Part shown: positions 1 through 5,860 of the stretch, piece after piece
How the letters are laid out: every line of letters starts with the position of its first letter
Numbering within the stretch: position 1 is the first letter of the stretch
Source of the DNA: Methanolinea sp. SDB
GTDB lineage: Archaea > Halobacteriota > Methanomicrobia > Methanomicrobiales > Methanospirillaceae
Direction: 5' to 3'
Assembly (NCBI GenBank): GCA_001412335.1
Contig: LKUF01000289.1
Coordinates: forward strand, 1-8,509
Length of the DNA stretch: 8,509 nucleotides
Notes under the pieces: generated by a model
What the model saw: the letters and a program-made list of their open reading frames with translations, nothing else
What the model was told of the DNA's origin: nothing
Databases searched by the model: none
Translations under genes and position numbers: made by a program

Positions 1-1209
1 GGAGTCGCCGCCTTCGACATGGGGAAGGGTGTCATCTCCCCCGGCGGAGTGGGCTTTGATATCAACTGTGGTGTCCGGTTACTCGCAACCCCTCTTCGTA
101 TGCCCGACCTGGAGAAAAAACAGGAACTGATAGAACGCCTCTTCTCTGCCGTCCCTACCGGGGTGGGTGCAAAGAGCACGCTCCGCCTTGCCGGCCGGGA
201 TCTTCTGGAGATGCTTGTGAAAGGCTCGCGCTGGGCGGTAGACCAGGGTTTTGGGACGGAGAGCGATCTGGAATATTGCGAAGAGGGCGGCTGCATGAAA
301 GAAGCCGATACTGCACATGTCTCTGATAAGGCACGAAGGAGGGGGATGCCACAGAGCGGCACACTTGGCGCCGGAAACCATTTCCTCGAGATACAGGTTG
401 TCAGGGAGATATTTGACCAGGACGCGGCGAATGCATACGGTCTTGCCGAAGGCCAGGTATGCGTGATGATCCACTGCGGCTCGCGTGGGCTTGGTCACCA
501 GGTGTGCACTGACCACTTAAAAGAGCTTGAAGCAGCCACAAAGAGATACCAGATCAAACTTCCTGACAGGCAGCTGGCATGTGCGCCGCTTGATTCGCCT
601 GAAGGAAGGGCATATTTTGGTGCAATGGCTGCGGCGGCCAACTATGCATGGGCGAACCGGCAGGTCATCATGCATACGGTCAGGAAAGTCTTTGTTGATA
701 TGTACGGGATTGAATACGAAGACCAGAAGATGGTCTATGATGTTGCCCACAACGTGGCCAAGTTCGAGGAGCATACAGTTGATGGAAAGAATATGAGGCT
801 CTGTGTCCACCGCAAGGGTGCAACACGGGCATTTGGTCCGAAAGCGCCTGATATTCCTGCCGCTTACACATCGATCGGACAGCCCGTCCTGATCCCGGGA
901 AGCATGGGGACCTCGTCATACATACTGCATGGAACTGCAATGGCCATGGAGAAATCTTTTGGGAGCACGTGTCATGGGGCAGGGAGGGTTATGAGCCGGA
1001 GCAAGGCCAGGAAGAGCCTCAAGGGAAAGGAAGTCAGGGATTCCCTGGCCAGCGAGGGCATCCTGGTGCGGGCTCCCTCCATCGGGGCACTGGCCGACGA
1101 GGCGCCGGAAGTCTACAAGCCAAGCCGGGAGGTCGTGCAGGTAGTCCATGAAGTGGGTCTCTCGAAGCTGGTCGCCCGTATGGAGCCGCTCGGGGTGATC
1201 AAGGGGTGA
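1..1209 (+). CDS. rtcB: RtcB RNA-splicing ligase, 5' end cut off by window
   Basis: GTP- and Mn2+-dependent ligase joining RNA 2',3'-cyclic phosphate or 3'-phosphate ends to 5'-OH ends; in archaea it seals tRNA exons after intron removal. The reading frame is open from base 1, and the first six codons (GVAAFD) before the internal ATG at 19 belong to the family, so that ATG is not the start. 402 residues are visible; against the roughly 480 of Pyrococcus RtcB about 75 N-terminal residues are missing. The metal and guanylylation residues are all present: Cys23 in NCGVR, His127 in GNHFLE, His158 in HCGSRGLGHQ, His250 in HNVAK, and the GMP-accepting His325 in CHGAGR. These correspond to Cys98, His203, His234, His329 and His404 of P. 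horikoshii RtcB. No intein interrupts the visible part, although some archaeal RtcBs carry one. The stop overlaps the next gene's GTG start (GTGA). Identification is secure. Confidence 0.97.
   Translation, partial: GVAAFDMGKGVISPGGVGFDINCGVRLLATPLRMPDLEKKQELIERLFSAVPTGVGAKSTLRLAGRDLLEMLVKGSRWAVDQGFGTESDLEYCEEGGCMKEADTAHVSDKARRRGMPQSGTLGAGNHFLEIQVVREIFDQDAANAYGLAEGQVCVMIHCGSRGLGHQVCTDHLKELEAATKRYQIKLPDRQLACAPLDSPEGRAYFGAMAAAANYAWANRQVIMHTVRKVFVDMYGIEYEDQKMVYDVAHNVAKFEEHTVDGKNMRLCVHRKGATRAFGPKAPDIPAAYTSIGQPVLIPGSMGTSSYILHGTAMAMEKSFGSTCHGAGRVMSRSKARKSLKGKEVRDSLASEGILVRAPSIGALADEAPEVYKPSREVVQVVHEVGLSKLVARMEPLGVIKG
1192..1200 (+). promoter_or_regulatory. Ribosome binding site for the gene at 1206
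   Basis: GGGGTGATC inside the end of rtcB closely matches the archaeal anti-16S core (GGTGATC) and ends 5 nt before the GTG at 1206. It supports a GTG start that overlaps the rtcB stop codon. Confidence 0.7.
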
Positions 1210-1781
1210 CCAGCCGTTGCGCCCTGGTATGGGACCAGAAGATCGTCTTTGCCCGTTACATTGAAGACTGCGGTGTACCCTGCGAGCATGTGACTCCTCA
1301 CATGCTGGCGACACCGTTCTACAGGGGTCGTTTCGTTACCATGATGGTCCCGACGGGATTTGGTAACCCTGAATTTTCCAACCTGCTACCTGCCTTGCGG
1401 GCGGCCGCACCAAGGATTAACAGGTTCGTGAAGTCAGGGGGAAGGTTGCTTGTTTTTGGTGCGGCCTGTGATAATGCCGCCGCCTACGACTGGCTGCCAT
1501 TCAACCTGGCGTATCACCACCACTACGGTTCTCGCCGGATCGAAAATGATCAATCTCATCCATGTTCAGCGTTCCTGACAGATTATGATAGCTCCTGCGT
1601 GGAGTGCGACGGATATTTCACGGAGCACGAGGGCGTGGTTGTTGCCAGCGCAGATGGTTACCCGGTGATGGTAGAGATGGGTGTTGGCGAGGGCAGGATC
1701 ATTGCGAGCACTATCCACGAGTACCCTTCCCGGGGTTTTGTGAAGGAGTTCTGCACGGCAAAGGGGGAAACATTATTTTGA
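1206..1781 (+). CDS. Uncharacterised protein, glutamine-amidotransferase-like fold, Cys/His-rich
   Basis: 191 residues, function unknown to me. The start is GTG, chosen because a good Shine-Dalgarno lies 5 nt upstream and the 4-nt overlap with rtcB suggests translational coupling. The layout resembles class I glutamine amidotransferase/ThuA-like or BPL_N-like domains. A strand with MMVPTGFGNP (46-55) is followed by a helix, then SGGRLLVFGAACDN (77-90), where Cys88 sits near the usual nucleophile elbow. A late strand-turn GVGEGRIIASTIHEYP (159-174) is typical of such folds. There is no signal peptide or membrane segment. Eight cysteines (5, 22, 26, 88, 120, 131, 134, 183), including a CxxC at 131-134, and a His triplet at 104-106 could bind metal. 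The standard G-x-C-x-G elbow is not intact, so amidotransferase activity is doubtful. It lies two genes upstream of birA, and BPL_N domains are fused to some eukaryotic biotin ligases, but a biotin link is only speculation. Confidence 0.85.
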   Translation: MTSRCALVWDQKIVFARYIEDCGVPCEHVTPHMLATPFYRGRFVTMMVPTGFGNPEFSNLLPALRAAAPRINRFVKSGGRLLVFGAACDNAAAYDWLPFNLAYHHHYGSRRIENDQSHPCSAFLTDYDSSCVECDGYFTEHEGVVVASADGYPVMVEMGVGEGRIIASTIHEYPSRGFVKEFCTAKGETLF

Positions 1782-1800
1782 CATGCAGCAAGGGATTTAT

Positions 1801-1806
1801 GAGGTA
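1801..1806 (+). promoter_or_regulatory. Ribosome binding site deciding the DUF2111 start
   Basis: GAGGTA ends 6 nt before the ATG at 1813. The in-frame upstream ATG at 1783 has its nearest purine run (AGGGGG) about 16 nt away, which is too far. The start at 1813 is therefore preferred. Confidence 0.6.
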
Positions 1807-1812
1807 CCTTCG

Positions 1813-2235
1813 ATGCATCGCTATGTAATCTCTTCAGACTTCTCTGCTGAAGATATCGAACCGGTTGGAATGGCCCTGCATGAGCTCCTCAACCGCCTTC
1901 CGGTGACTGCACGGTCAAAGGATAGAAGAGGGATCAGGATTGAGGAGGGAAACGTTCTGGACAATGACTATACCGGACCGGTACTCGAAAAGGTACTGAA
2001 CGATAACAGGATTGCCCGGGAGACGCCTCCGTCAGGAGCGTACAAGGGTGTTCCCGTTGTAGTAAGCCCGATACGGGACCGCGAAGGAGCAGTGATCGGT
2101 GCCATCGGTGTTGTCGATATAACAGGAATTTTCGACCTTGCGACATTGATGGAACACCAGTCCATGATCCTGCAGCAGGTATGCGGAAAGGATCCGTGTC
2201 CTCTTCCTGGCGAACAGATCGGAGCCAAAAGGTAA
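1813..2235 (+). CDS. DUF2111 family protein
   Basis: 140 residues from the preferred ATG; the in-frame ATG at 1783 would add ten residues that look unlike the family start. It is soluble, with no signal or membrane segment. The sequence has the character I recall for DUF2111, a small family known from methanogenic archaea without assigned function. LNRLPVTARSKDRRGIRIEEG (about residues 23-43) is followed by a conserved acidic/aromatic stretch (DNDYTGPVLEKV), then GAYKGVPVVVSPIRD and GAVIGAIGVVDITGIFDL. The alternating hydrophobic strands around PIRDREGAVIGAIGVVDI resemble a GAF/PAS-like ligand-sensing core; that is inference from pattern only. A CGKDPCPLPG tail carries two cysteines. The stop codon lies within the birA ribosome binding site and only 5 nt separate the genes, so it is probably co-transcribed with birA. 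Family assignment is from memory of the pattern and should be confirmed by profile search. Confidence 0.8.
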   Translation: MHRYVISSDFSAEDIEPVGMALHELLNRLPVTARSKDRRGIRIEEGNVLDNDYTGPVLEKVLNDNRIARETPPSGAYKGVPVVVSPIRDREGAVIGAIGVVDITGIFDLATLMEHQSMILQQVCGKDPCPLPGEQIGAKR

Positions 2236-2240
2236 TCAGA

Positions 2241-3218
2241 ATGTACGACGCAGCCTTTAAAGTCCTTGAAATTCTTGAATCCAGCGATGAGCCGGTTTCC
2301 GGGGAATCCATCAGCAATAAGCTTGGTATTTCCCGTTCAGCTGTATGGAAACATGTAAAGGAACTCAAGAACATGGGCTACGAAATATCTTCGTCGCAAA
2401 AAGAAGGATATAAACTGGAGAAAAAGAGTGACCGTCTCCTCCCGCACGAGATCAGGAAGAAGCTCCGGACCCGCTTCATCGGCAAGAAGATGAAATATTT
2501 TGAAAATACGCCATCCACTATCTGGGTTGGAAAAAAACTTGCCAGTGAAGAGGATGCTGCCAGTCTTCACGGGCTCGTAATCATTGCAGAGGAGCAGACC
2601 GGCGGCATCGGGAGACTGGGGCGCTCATGGGTCTCTCCCGCAGGCGGGATATGGATAACAATTGTACTCAAACCGAAAATTCCCGTGGATCACGTCTTCA
2701 TGGTCACGATGGCGGCTTCAGTTGCAGTTGCACGGGCTATCCGGAAGGAGTTTGACCTGGGTGCCCTGATCAAGTGGCCAAATGACGTATATATCGGCGA
2801 CAACAAGGTTGCCGGACTCCTCCTCGAGCTCTCTGCGGAGGCAGACACCATTCATTACTGTCTTCTCGGAATAGGAATCGATGTCAATATCGCACCAAAT
2901 GAACTTGAAGCCGTGCCGAGCGCAGCCACATCGATCAGTTCAGAGGTCGGGTATGATGTCGACCGGGCGTCATTTCTGGCCCGTATTCTCAGGGAGTTTG
3001 AAAGCCGTTACCTGCTGATGGAGTCAGAGGAATATGAACCGGTTCTCAGGGAGTGGAAGAGCCTCTCCTGCACCCTTGAGCACAGGGTCCGGATAAACAC
3101 CCTGAAAGCAACCTTCGAGGGAGAAGCCATTGACATTGACGAGTTTGGCGCCCTCCTGATACGAAAAGACAACGGCAAAGTGGTCCGCGTGATTGCCGGG
3201 GACTGCATCCACCAGTAG
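2241..3218 (+). CDS. birA: Bifunctional biotin operon repressor / biotin-protein ligase
   Basis: Activates biotin with ATP to biotinyl-5'-AMP and transfers it to the carrier lysine of biotin enzymes, here presumably PycB; with the bound adenylate it should also act as a DNA-binding repressor. 325 residues, close to E. coli BirA (321). The start is ATG 2241, with the near-consensus AGGTAATC just upstream; in-frame codons back to 2181 overlap DUF2111 and are not family-like. Residues 4-60 form a winged helix-turn-helix (GESISNKLGISRSAVWKHVKEL). The ligase domain holds the adenylate loop GGIGRLGRSW (121-130), the catalytic-lysine motif IKWPNDVYIGDNKVAGLLLEL (Lys178, E. coli Lys183) and GIGIDVNIAP (210-219). 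A C-terminal SH3-like domain ends the protein. One oddity is Ile123 where E. coli has Arg116 in GRGRRGR. The HTH separates it from ligase-only archaeal homologues, and a BirA-type operator lies immediately downstream of the gene. Confidence 0.96.
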   Translation: MYDAAFKVLEILESSDEPVSGESISNKLGISRSAVWKHVKELKNMGYEISSSQKEGYKLEKKSDRLLPHEIRKKLRTRFIGKKMKYFENTPSTIWVGKKLASEEDAASLHGLVIIAEEQTGGIGRLGRSWVSPAGGIWITIVLKPKIPVDHVFMVTMAASVAVARAIRKEFDLGALIKWPNDVYIGDNKVAGLLLELSAEADTIHYCLLGIGIDVNIAPNELEAVPSAATSISSEVGYDVDRASFLARILREFESRYLLMESEEYEPVLREWKSLSCTLEHRVRINTLKATFEGEAIDIDEFGALLIRKDNGKVVRVIAGDCIHQ

Positions 3219-3226
3219 ATTTTATC
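3219..3226 (+). promoter_or_regulatory. Probable TATA box (box A) of the bioY operon
   Basis: ATTTTATC directly after the birA stop is the only A/T-rich hexamer-like element in the 37-base gap. An archaeal start about 22-27 nt downstream of its centre would fall near 3244-3249, a few bases before the bioY ATG, giving a nearly leaderless mRNA. There is no clear BRE. It is partly overlapped by the left arm of the BirA-type operator, which strengthens the case for a regulated promoter. Confidence 0.5.
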
Positions 3227-3257
3227 GTCAACCTCTGCGTAAAGTAAGGTTGACGAT
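3224..3257 (+). promoter_or_regulatory. BirA-type biotin operator, perfect 11-bp inverted repeat
   Basis: ATCGTCAACCT (3224-3234) and AGGTTGACGAT (3247-3257) are exact reverse complements separated by 12 nt. Read as 9-mer half-sites this is TCGTCAACC, 14 nt, GGTTGACGA. The published BirA signal is TTGTAAACC, 14-16 nt, GGTTTACAA, so each half matches 7 of 9 positions, including the invariant-looking AACC/GGTT, and the spacing agrees. The left arm overlaps the TATA-like box. The right arm contains the AGGT Shine-Dalgarno and the first two bases of the bioY ATG. A bound BirA dimer would therefore block TBP/polymerase access and the transcription start. Its position right after birA and in front of the importer genes fits biotin-dependent repression of uptake. 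Binding itself is inferred. Confidence 0.85.
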
Positions 3258-3822
3258 GCTTGGCGACCGGCGGCGATCACTTCTTGTCTCCCTGACAGCG
3301 GCGAATGTAGGGTTGATAATCGTCGGGTCCTGGATATCCATACCCTTTTTTCCGGTACCAATCACTCTACAGACGCTTTTTGTCCTGCTCTCCGGGGCGG
3401 TGATGCGCCGCTATGGTGTCATCCCCCCGCTCCTGTATGTCCTGATGGGGGCCATGAACCTGCCAGTGTTCCATAACGGGACGGCGGGGATAGGGATACT
3501 CCTCGGTCCGACCGGTGGGTACATTCTTGGCTTCATCCCCGGTGCCCTTGTGGCAGGGCTTGCATATGAGCGCCGGTCAGATATTTGGCGTGGTGTAGGT
3601 ATGGTTGCAGGGGATTTGGTTATCCTCTCCTGTGGAATGGTCTGGCTTTGCATGACTGCAGGTCTCTCCCTGCAGGGGGCATTCCTGCTGGGGTTCCTTC
3701 CGTTTATTGCCGGAGATCTTCTCAAGGCCTGTGCAGCATTCTCCATTGCCCGGCGCCTTGATGCGTTGAGAGAGGGAAAACCCGGAGAAAGAGTGATTTC
3801 GGCAGAGGAGAGGAAGGGATGA
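3256..3822 (+). CDS. bioY: Biotin ECF transporter substrate-binding protein BioY
   Basis: Membrane S component that captures biotin and, with an ECF module, delivers it to the cytoplasm. 188 residues, the usual size, almost entirely hydrophobic with about six membrane segments. Family landmarks are the N-terminal SIPFFPVPITLQTLFVLLSG (28-47), NLPVFHNGTAGIGILLGPTGG (68-88) with the typical GPTGGYxxGF, and FLPFIAGDLLKA (147-158) with the GD..K motif. The start at 3256 gives a normal BioY N-terminus and has AGGT at 3247-3250, five nt upstream; longer in-frame starts run into birA. The start codon lies in the right arm of the operator. The stop overlaps the next ATG (ATGA), so it is coupled to the ATPase gene. 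The tail from about residue 165 is charged and cytoplasmic. Identification is secure. Confidence 0.96.
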   Translation: MLGDRRRSLLVSLTAANVGLIIVGSWISIPFFPVPITLQTLFVLLSGAVMRRYGVIPPLLYVLMGAMNLPVFHNGTAGIGILLGPTGGYILGFIPGALVAGLAYERRSDIWRGVGMVAGDLVILSCGMVWLCMTAGLSLQGAFLLGFLPFIAGDLLKACAAFSIARRLDALREGKPGERVISAEERKG

Positions 3823-4496
3823 TCGATATCTCCAATCTCATCTTCAGGGATCTGGCGATACAAAAACTCCGGATACCCCCGGGCCACACTGCGGTTATCG
3901 GGCCAAATGGAAGTGGAAAAACCACGCTTTTACGCCTTATTGCCGGACTTATCACTCCGTCTGCAGGGGCGATCTCGATAGATGGACGGCATACTGGAGA
4001 GATCGAAACAGGATTTGTAAACGAGTTTCCTGACAGGAACATCCTCTTTTATCGTGTGGAGGATGAGATCAGCGCTCCCCTGAGATTCAGGGGGATCTCG
4101 TGCAGGAAGACCCTTGAAATGGCAGACGCAATCATAAGAGAGGCAGATCTGTCGTATCTTGCCACCAGGATATCAAAACAGCTCTCTGGAGGCGAAAAGA
4201 CACTTGTGGCACTGTTGACTGCGGTCATTTCATCTCCGCGTATCCTGATACTTGATGAATTCGATTCGCATCTCGACCAGGAATCGATATCGATTTCCAT
4301 GGATATCATTGAACACACCGGTGCGGAGTATGTGATACAGTGCACCCAGAACATGGACCTCGCTGCATGCTGCGATCAGGTCCTTTATCTCTCAGAAAAA
4401 GGCCTGCAACTGACAGGAACCCCGGAAGAGGTCTTTTCCCGGCTGATCCAGACATGCTTCTACCCAGGTTTATGGAGGATCCGGGATGGAACTTGA
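3819..4496 (+). CDS. bioM: ECF transporter ATPase, first subunit (BioM/EcfA type), divergent site
   Basis: Cytoplasmic ATPase of the biotin ECF importer; 225 residues, slightly shorter than typical EcfA (about 270). The ABC motifs seen are Walker A GPNGSGKT (28-35), signature LSGGE (122-126), Walker B ILILDE with Glu147, and D-loop SHLD (150-153). The VEDEI stretch after the Q-loop (80-84) is typical of the cobalt/ECF ATPase group. Two conserved residues are altered. The Q-loop position reads NEFPD, with Glu69 where Gln is expected. The switch histidine is replaced by Gln177 in CTQNMD (compare the usual THDMD). It overlaps bioY by 4 nt (ATGA) and the second ATPase gene by 11 nt. A GAGGAGAGG ribosome binding site at 3805-3813 supports the start. 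The symbol bioM follows from context; ecfA1 would be equally valid. Confidence 0.92.
   Translation: MIDISNLIFRDLAIQKLRIPPGHTAVIGPNGSGKTTLLRLIAGLITPSAGAISIDGRHTGEIETGFVNEFPDRNILFYRVEDEISAPLRFRGISCRKTLEMADAIIREADLSYLATRISKQLSGGEKTLVALLTAVISSPRILILDEFDSHLDQESISISMDIIEHTGAEYVIQCTQNMDLAACCDQVLYLSEKGLQLTGTPEEVFSRLIQTCFYPGLWRIRDGT
4474..4482 (+). promoter_or_regulatory. Ribosome binding site deciding the second ATPase start
   Basis: GGAGGATCC inside the end of the first ATPase gene has its GGAGG core 7 nt before ATG 4486. This favours 4486 over the in-frame ATG at 4501 and fixes an 11-nt gene overlap. Confidence 0.7.
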
Positions 4497-5184
4497 ATTC
4501 ATGGATATCCAGGTGGAGCGGGACTGCTTTCTCATCCAGGGATCGGGTATATTTACCCCCGGTATCCACCTCGTGTCAGGCAGGGTGGGATCGGGAAAGA
4601 CGACGCTCGCAATGATCGCAGCCGGACTCGGGATGCCGGATCGTGGTGTTGTAAGACGGCAGGGCATCGGGTCAGTCATGCTCTCCATGCAGTTTCCCGA
4701 GCAGCACCTTACCGGGTCGACACTTGAGTCCGAGATCGCATCCTGGCGCCTTGATCCCGATCCCGTGCTTGCCCTCGCCGGGTTGTCAGGCAGGGGGAAG
4801 GACGATCCCTTCTCGCTTTCCAGGGGGGAATTGAAACGTCTCCATCTTGCCTGCATATTCTCGCGCCCCTTTGACCTGCTCATCCTGGATGAGCCGTTCA
4901 GTGCGCTGGACTGCAGGGGAAAGATGACGACTGCGGATCAGATCGGATCGATCCGGGCAGGAATTACCATCATCTTCACCCATGAGAACCAGCATCTTCC
5001 CAGGGTGGATTATCTCTGGGAGATCCGGGAAGGTGCGCTGGTATTCCTCGGGAGCGTGCCGGAGGCTCTCGTGGGATGGAAGAATAAGCCTGCTGTTCTT
5101 GCAGAATTACACAAAAGAGGTGTATATCCGAAAAACCTTTCAACTGCGGATATTCTGGAGGCTGCATGCAGGACGCACGATTAA
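4486..5184 (+). CDS. ECF transporter ATPase, second subunit (EcfA2 type)
   Basis: 232-residue ABC ATPase expected to pair with the preceding one and drive the T and BioY components. Motifs are Walker A GRVGSGKT (32-39), Q-loop Gln69 in SMQFPEQHL, signature LSRGE (111-115), Walker B LLILDEP with Glu136, D-loop SALD (139-142) and switch His166 in FTHENQ. All nucleotide-contact residues are standard except the signature, where the second Gly of LSGGQ is Arg. This is the opposite of the neighbouring subunit, which has a good signature but altered Q and H positions. MQFPEQHL is characteristic of EcfA-like ATPases. A short C-terminal helical tail (about 203-232) follows the core. It overlaps the T-component gene by 19 nt. 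Two ATPase genes next to a bioY differ from the single-ATPase bioMNY of alphaproteobacteria and resemble ecfA-ecfA'-ecfT modules. It might serve other S components elsewhere in the genome. Confidence 0.92.
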   Translation: MELEFMDIQVERDCFLIQGSGIFTPGIHLVSGRVGSGKTTLAMIAAGLGMPDRGVVRRQGIGSVMLSMQFPEQHLTGSTLESEIASWRLDPDPVLALAGLSGRGKDDPFSLSRGELKRLHLACIFSRPFDLLILDEPFSALDCRGKMTTADQIGSIRAGITIIFTHENQHLPRVDYLWEIREGALVFLGSVPEALVGWKNKPAVLAELHKRGVYPKNLSTADILEAACRTHD

Positions 5185-5819
5185 GGCTTCTTACCGTTAT
5201 CATCCTGTCAGTCGCATCCTTCCTGAGCGTGGCAGGAGCGGTTGCCGCCTTCTTCTGGTGGATGATCTTCACACCCGGCATACGGACCATCACGAAGTCG
5301 CCGTTCGCCCTCTTCTTTCTTGGATTCACCGGATCTGTCTCCGCATTGCTATGGTTTAGCGGTGGAGACGGCATATCATACCTGGTTCGAATGGCAGTCA
5401 TCCTCCTCCTGGCCTTCTATGCCTACAGTGGACGGGCCCCGGGAGAGTTTCTCGATCTCTCGGTCTGGCTGTTCGGGAGGAAACTTGGATTTGATATCGG
5501 CCTTGCTGCTGAAATGAGCCTCCAGGGCATGGACATCCTGTCGGATGAGATCAGGAGGATTCGGGTCGCTTTCCAGCTCAAGTCGATAAAATTTGGATTC
5601 AGGTCCATCATCCCTGCAGCAGGTCTCCTCATACATTCCCAGTTTGCGAGGGCCGAGGAACAGGCCGATCTCCTCGCAGTTCGTGGCTACAGGGGTGGCG
5701 GTATGGTATGCCCCGGGTTTACCCGTGCAAAAGGTGATTTATCTGCCTTTTTGTCTGCAATACTCCCATTAATTCTTGCGATTATGCCCGTTGGTGATAT
5801 TTTTATACTTCTACAGTGA
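5166..5819 (+). CDS. bioN: ECF transporter transmembrane T component (BioN/EcfT)
   Basis: Membrane scaffold linking BioY to the two ATPases; 217 residues. Hydrophobic segments lie at about 8-36, 47-66, 72-90 and 194-216. A long amphipathic cytoplasmic stretch between them (about 105-190) carries the coupling helices. The second coupling motif is clear (ADLLAVRGY, 167-175, with Arg173-Gly174). At the first, after DEIRRIRVAFQ, the expected Ala-Arg-Gly/Ser is Leu-Lys-Ser (138-140). The start ATG 5166 has GGAGG at 5157-5161, four nt upstream, and overlaps the ATPase gene by 19 nt, implying coupled translation. The last codons contain the T-rich element proposed as the pycB promoter. Assignment to the biotin system rests on the operon with bioY; a shared ECF role cannot be excluded. 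Confidence 0.9.
   Translation: MQDARLRLLTVIILSVASFLSVAGAVAAFFWWMIFTPGIRTITKSPFALFFLGFTGSVSALLWFSGGDGISYLVRMAVILLLAFYAYSGRAPGEFLDLSVWLFGRKLGFDIGLAAEMSLQGMDILSDEIRRIRVAFQLKSIKFGFRSIIPAAGLLIHSQFARAEEQADLLAVRGYRGGGMVCPGFTRAKGDLSAFLSAILPLILAIMPVGDIFILLQ
5800..5810 (+). promoter_or_regulatory. Possible TATA box of the pycBA operon
   Basis: TTTTTATACTT in the last codons of the T-component gene resembles an archaeal box A (core TTTATA at 5802-5807). Transcription would start near 5830, leaving a leader of about 50 nt before ATG 5881. No convincing BRE and no BirA-type half-sites are seen around it. This suggests pycBA can be transcribed separately from the importer operon, although read-through from upstream is possible. 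Confidence 0.45.
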
Positions 5820-5844
5820 AGGTTTTAGAGGCTTTAGATACCAT

Positions 5845-5860
5845 CATAGTATGGACTATG
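5845..5860 (+). repeat. Short perfect inverted repeat in the pycB leader
   Basis: CATAGT, loop ATGG, ACTATG form a 6-bp stem 10 nt before the GGAGG ribosome binding site of pycB (5870-5874). Just upstream lies a direct repeat TTTAGA at 5824-5829 and 5833-5838. It may be a weak leader hairpin or a regulator half-site pair, or chance. There is no family match I recognise. Confidence 0.4.

Noticed and set aside
1783..1812. Ten-codon N-terminal extension of the DUF2111 protein from ATG 1783
   Set aside because: There is no well-spaced ribosome binding site, whereas GAGGTA is properly placed before ATG 1813, where the family-like sequence begins.
3219..3255. Riboswitch or terminator in the birA-bioY gap
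   Set aside because: The gap is only 37 nt, too short for a riboswitch, and it lacks a hairpin followed by a T run. The inverted repeat with 12-nt spacer fits a protein operator better.
4282..4295. 14-bp perfect palindrome AATCGATATCGATT within the first ATPase gene
   Set aside because: It lies in the codons for ESISIS-like residues after the D-loop, with no spacing or match to a known operator. Palindromes built from repeated ATCGAT are likely by chance in coding sequence.
4937..4955. Cluster of GATC sites ending in the 12-bp palindrome CGGATCGATCCG in the second ATPase gene
   Set aside because: Explained by the codons for ADQIGSIR; no promoter, gap or second copy nearby suggests a function.
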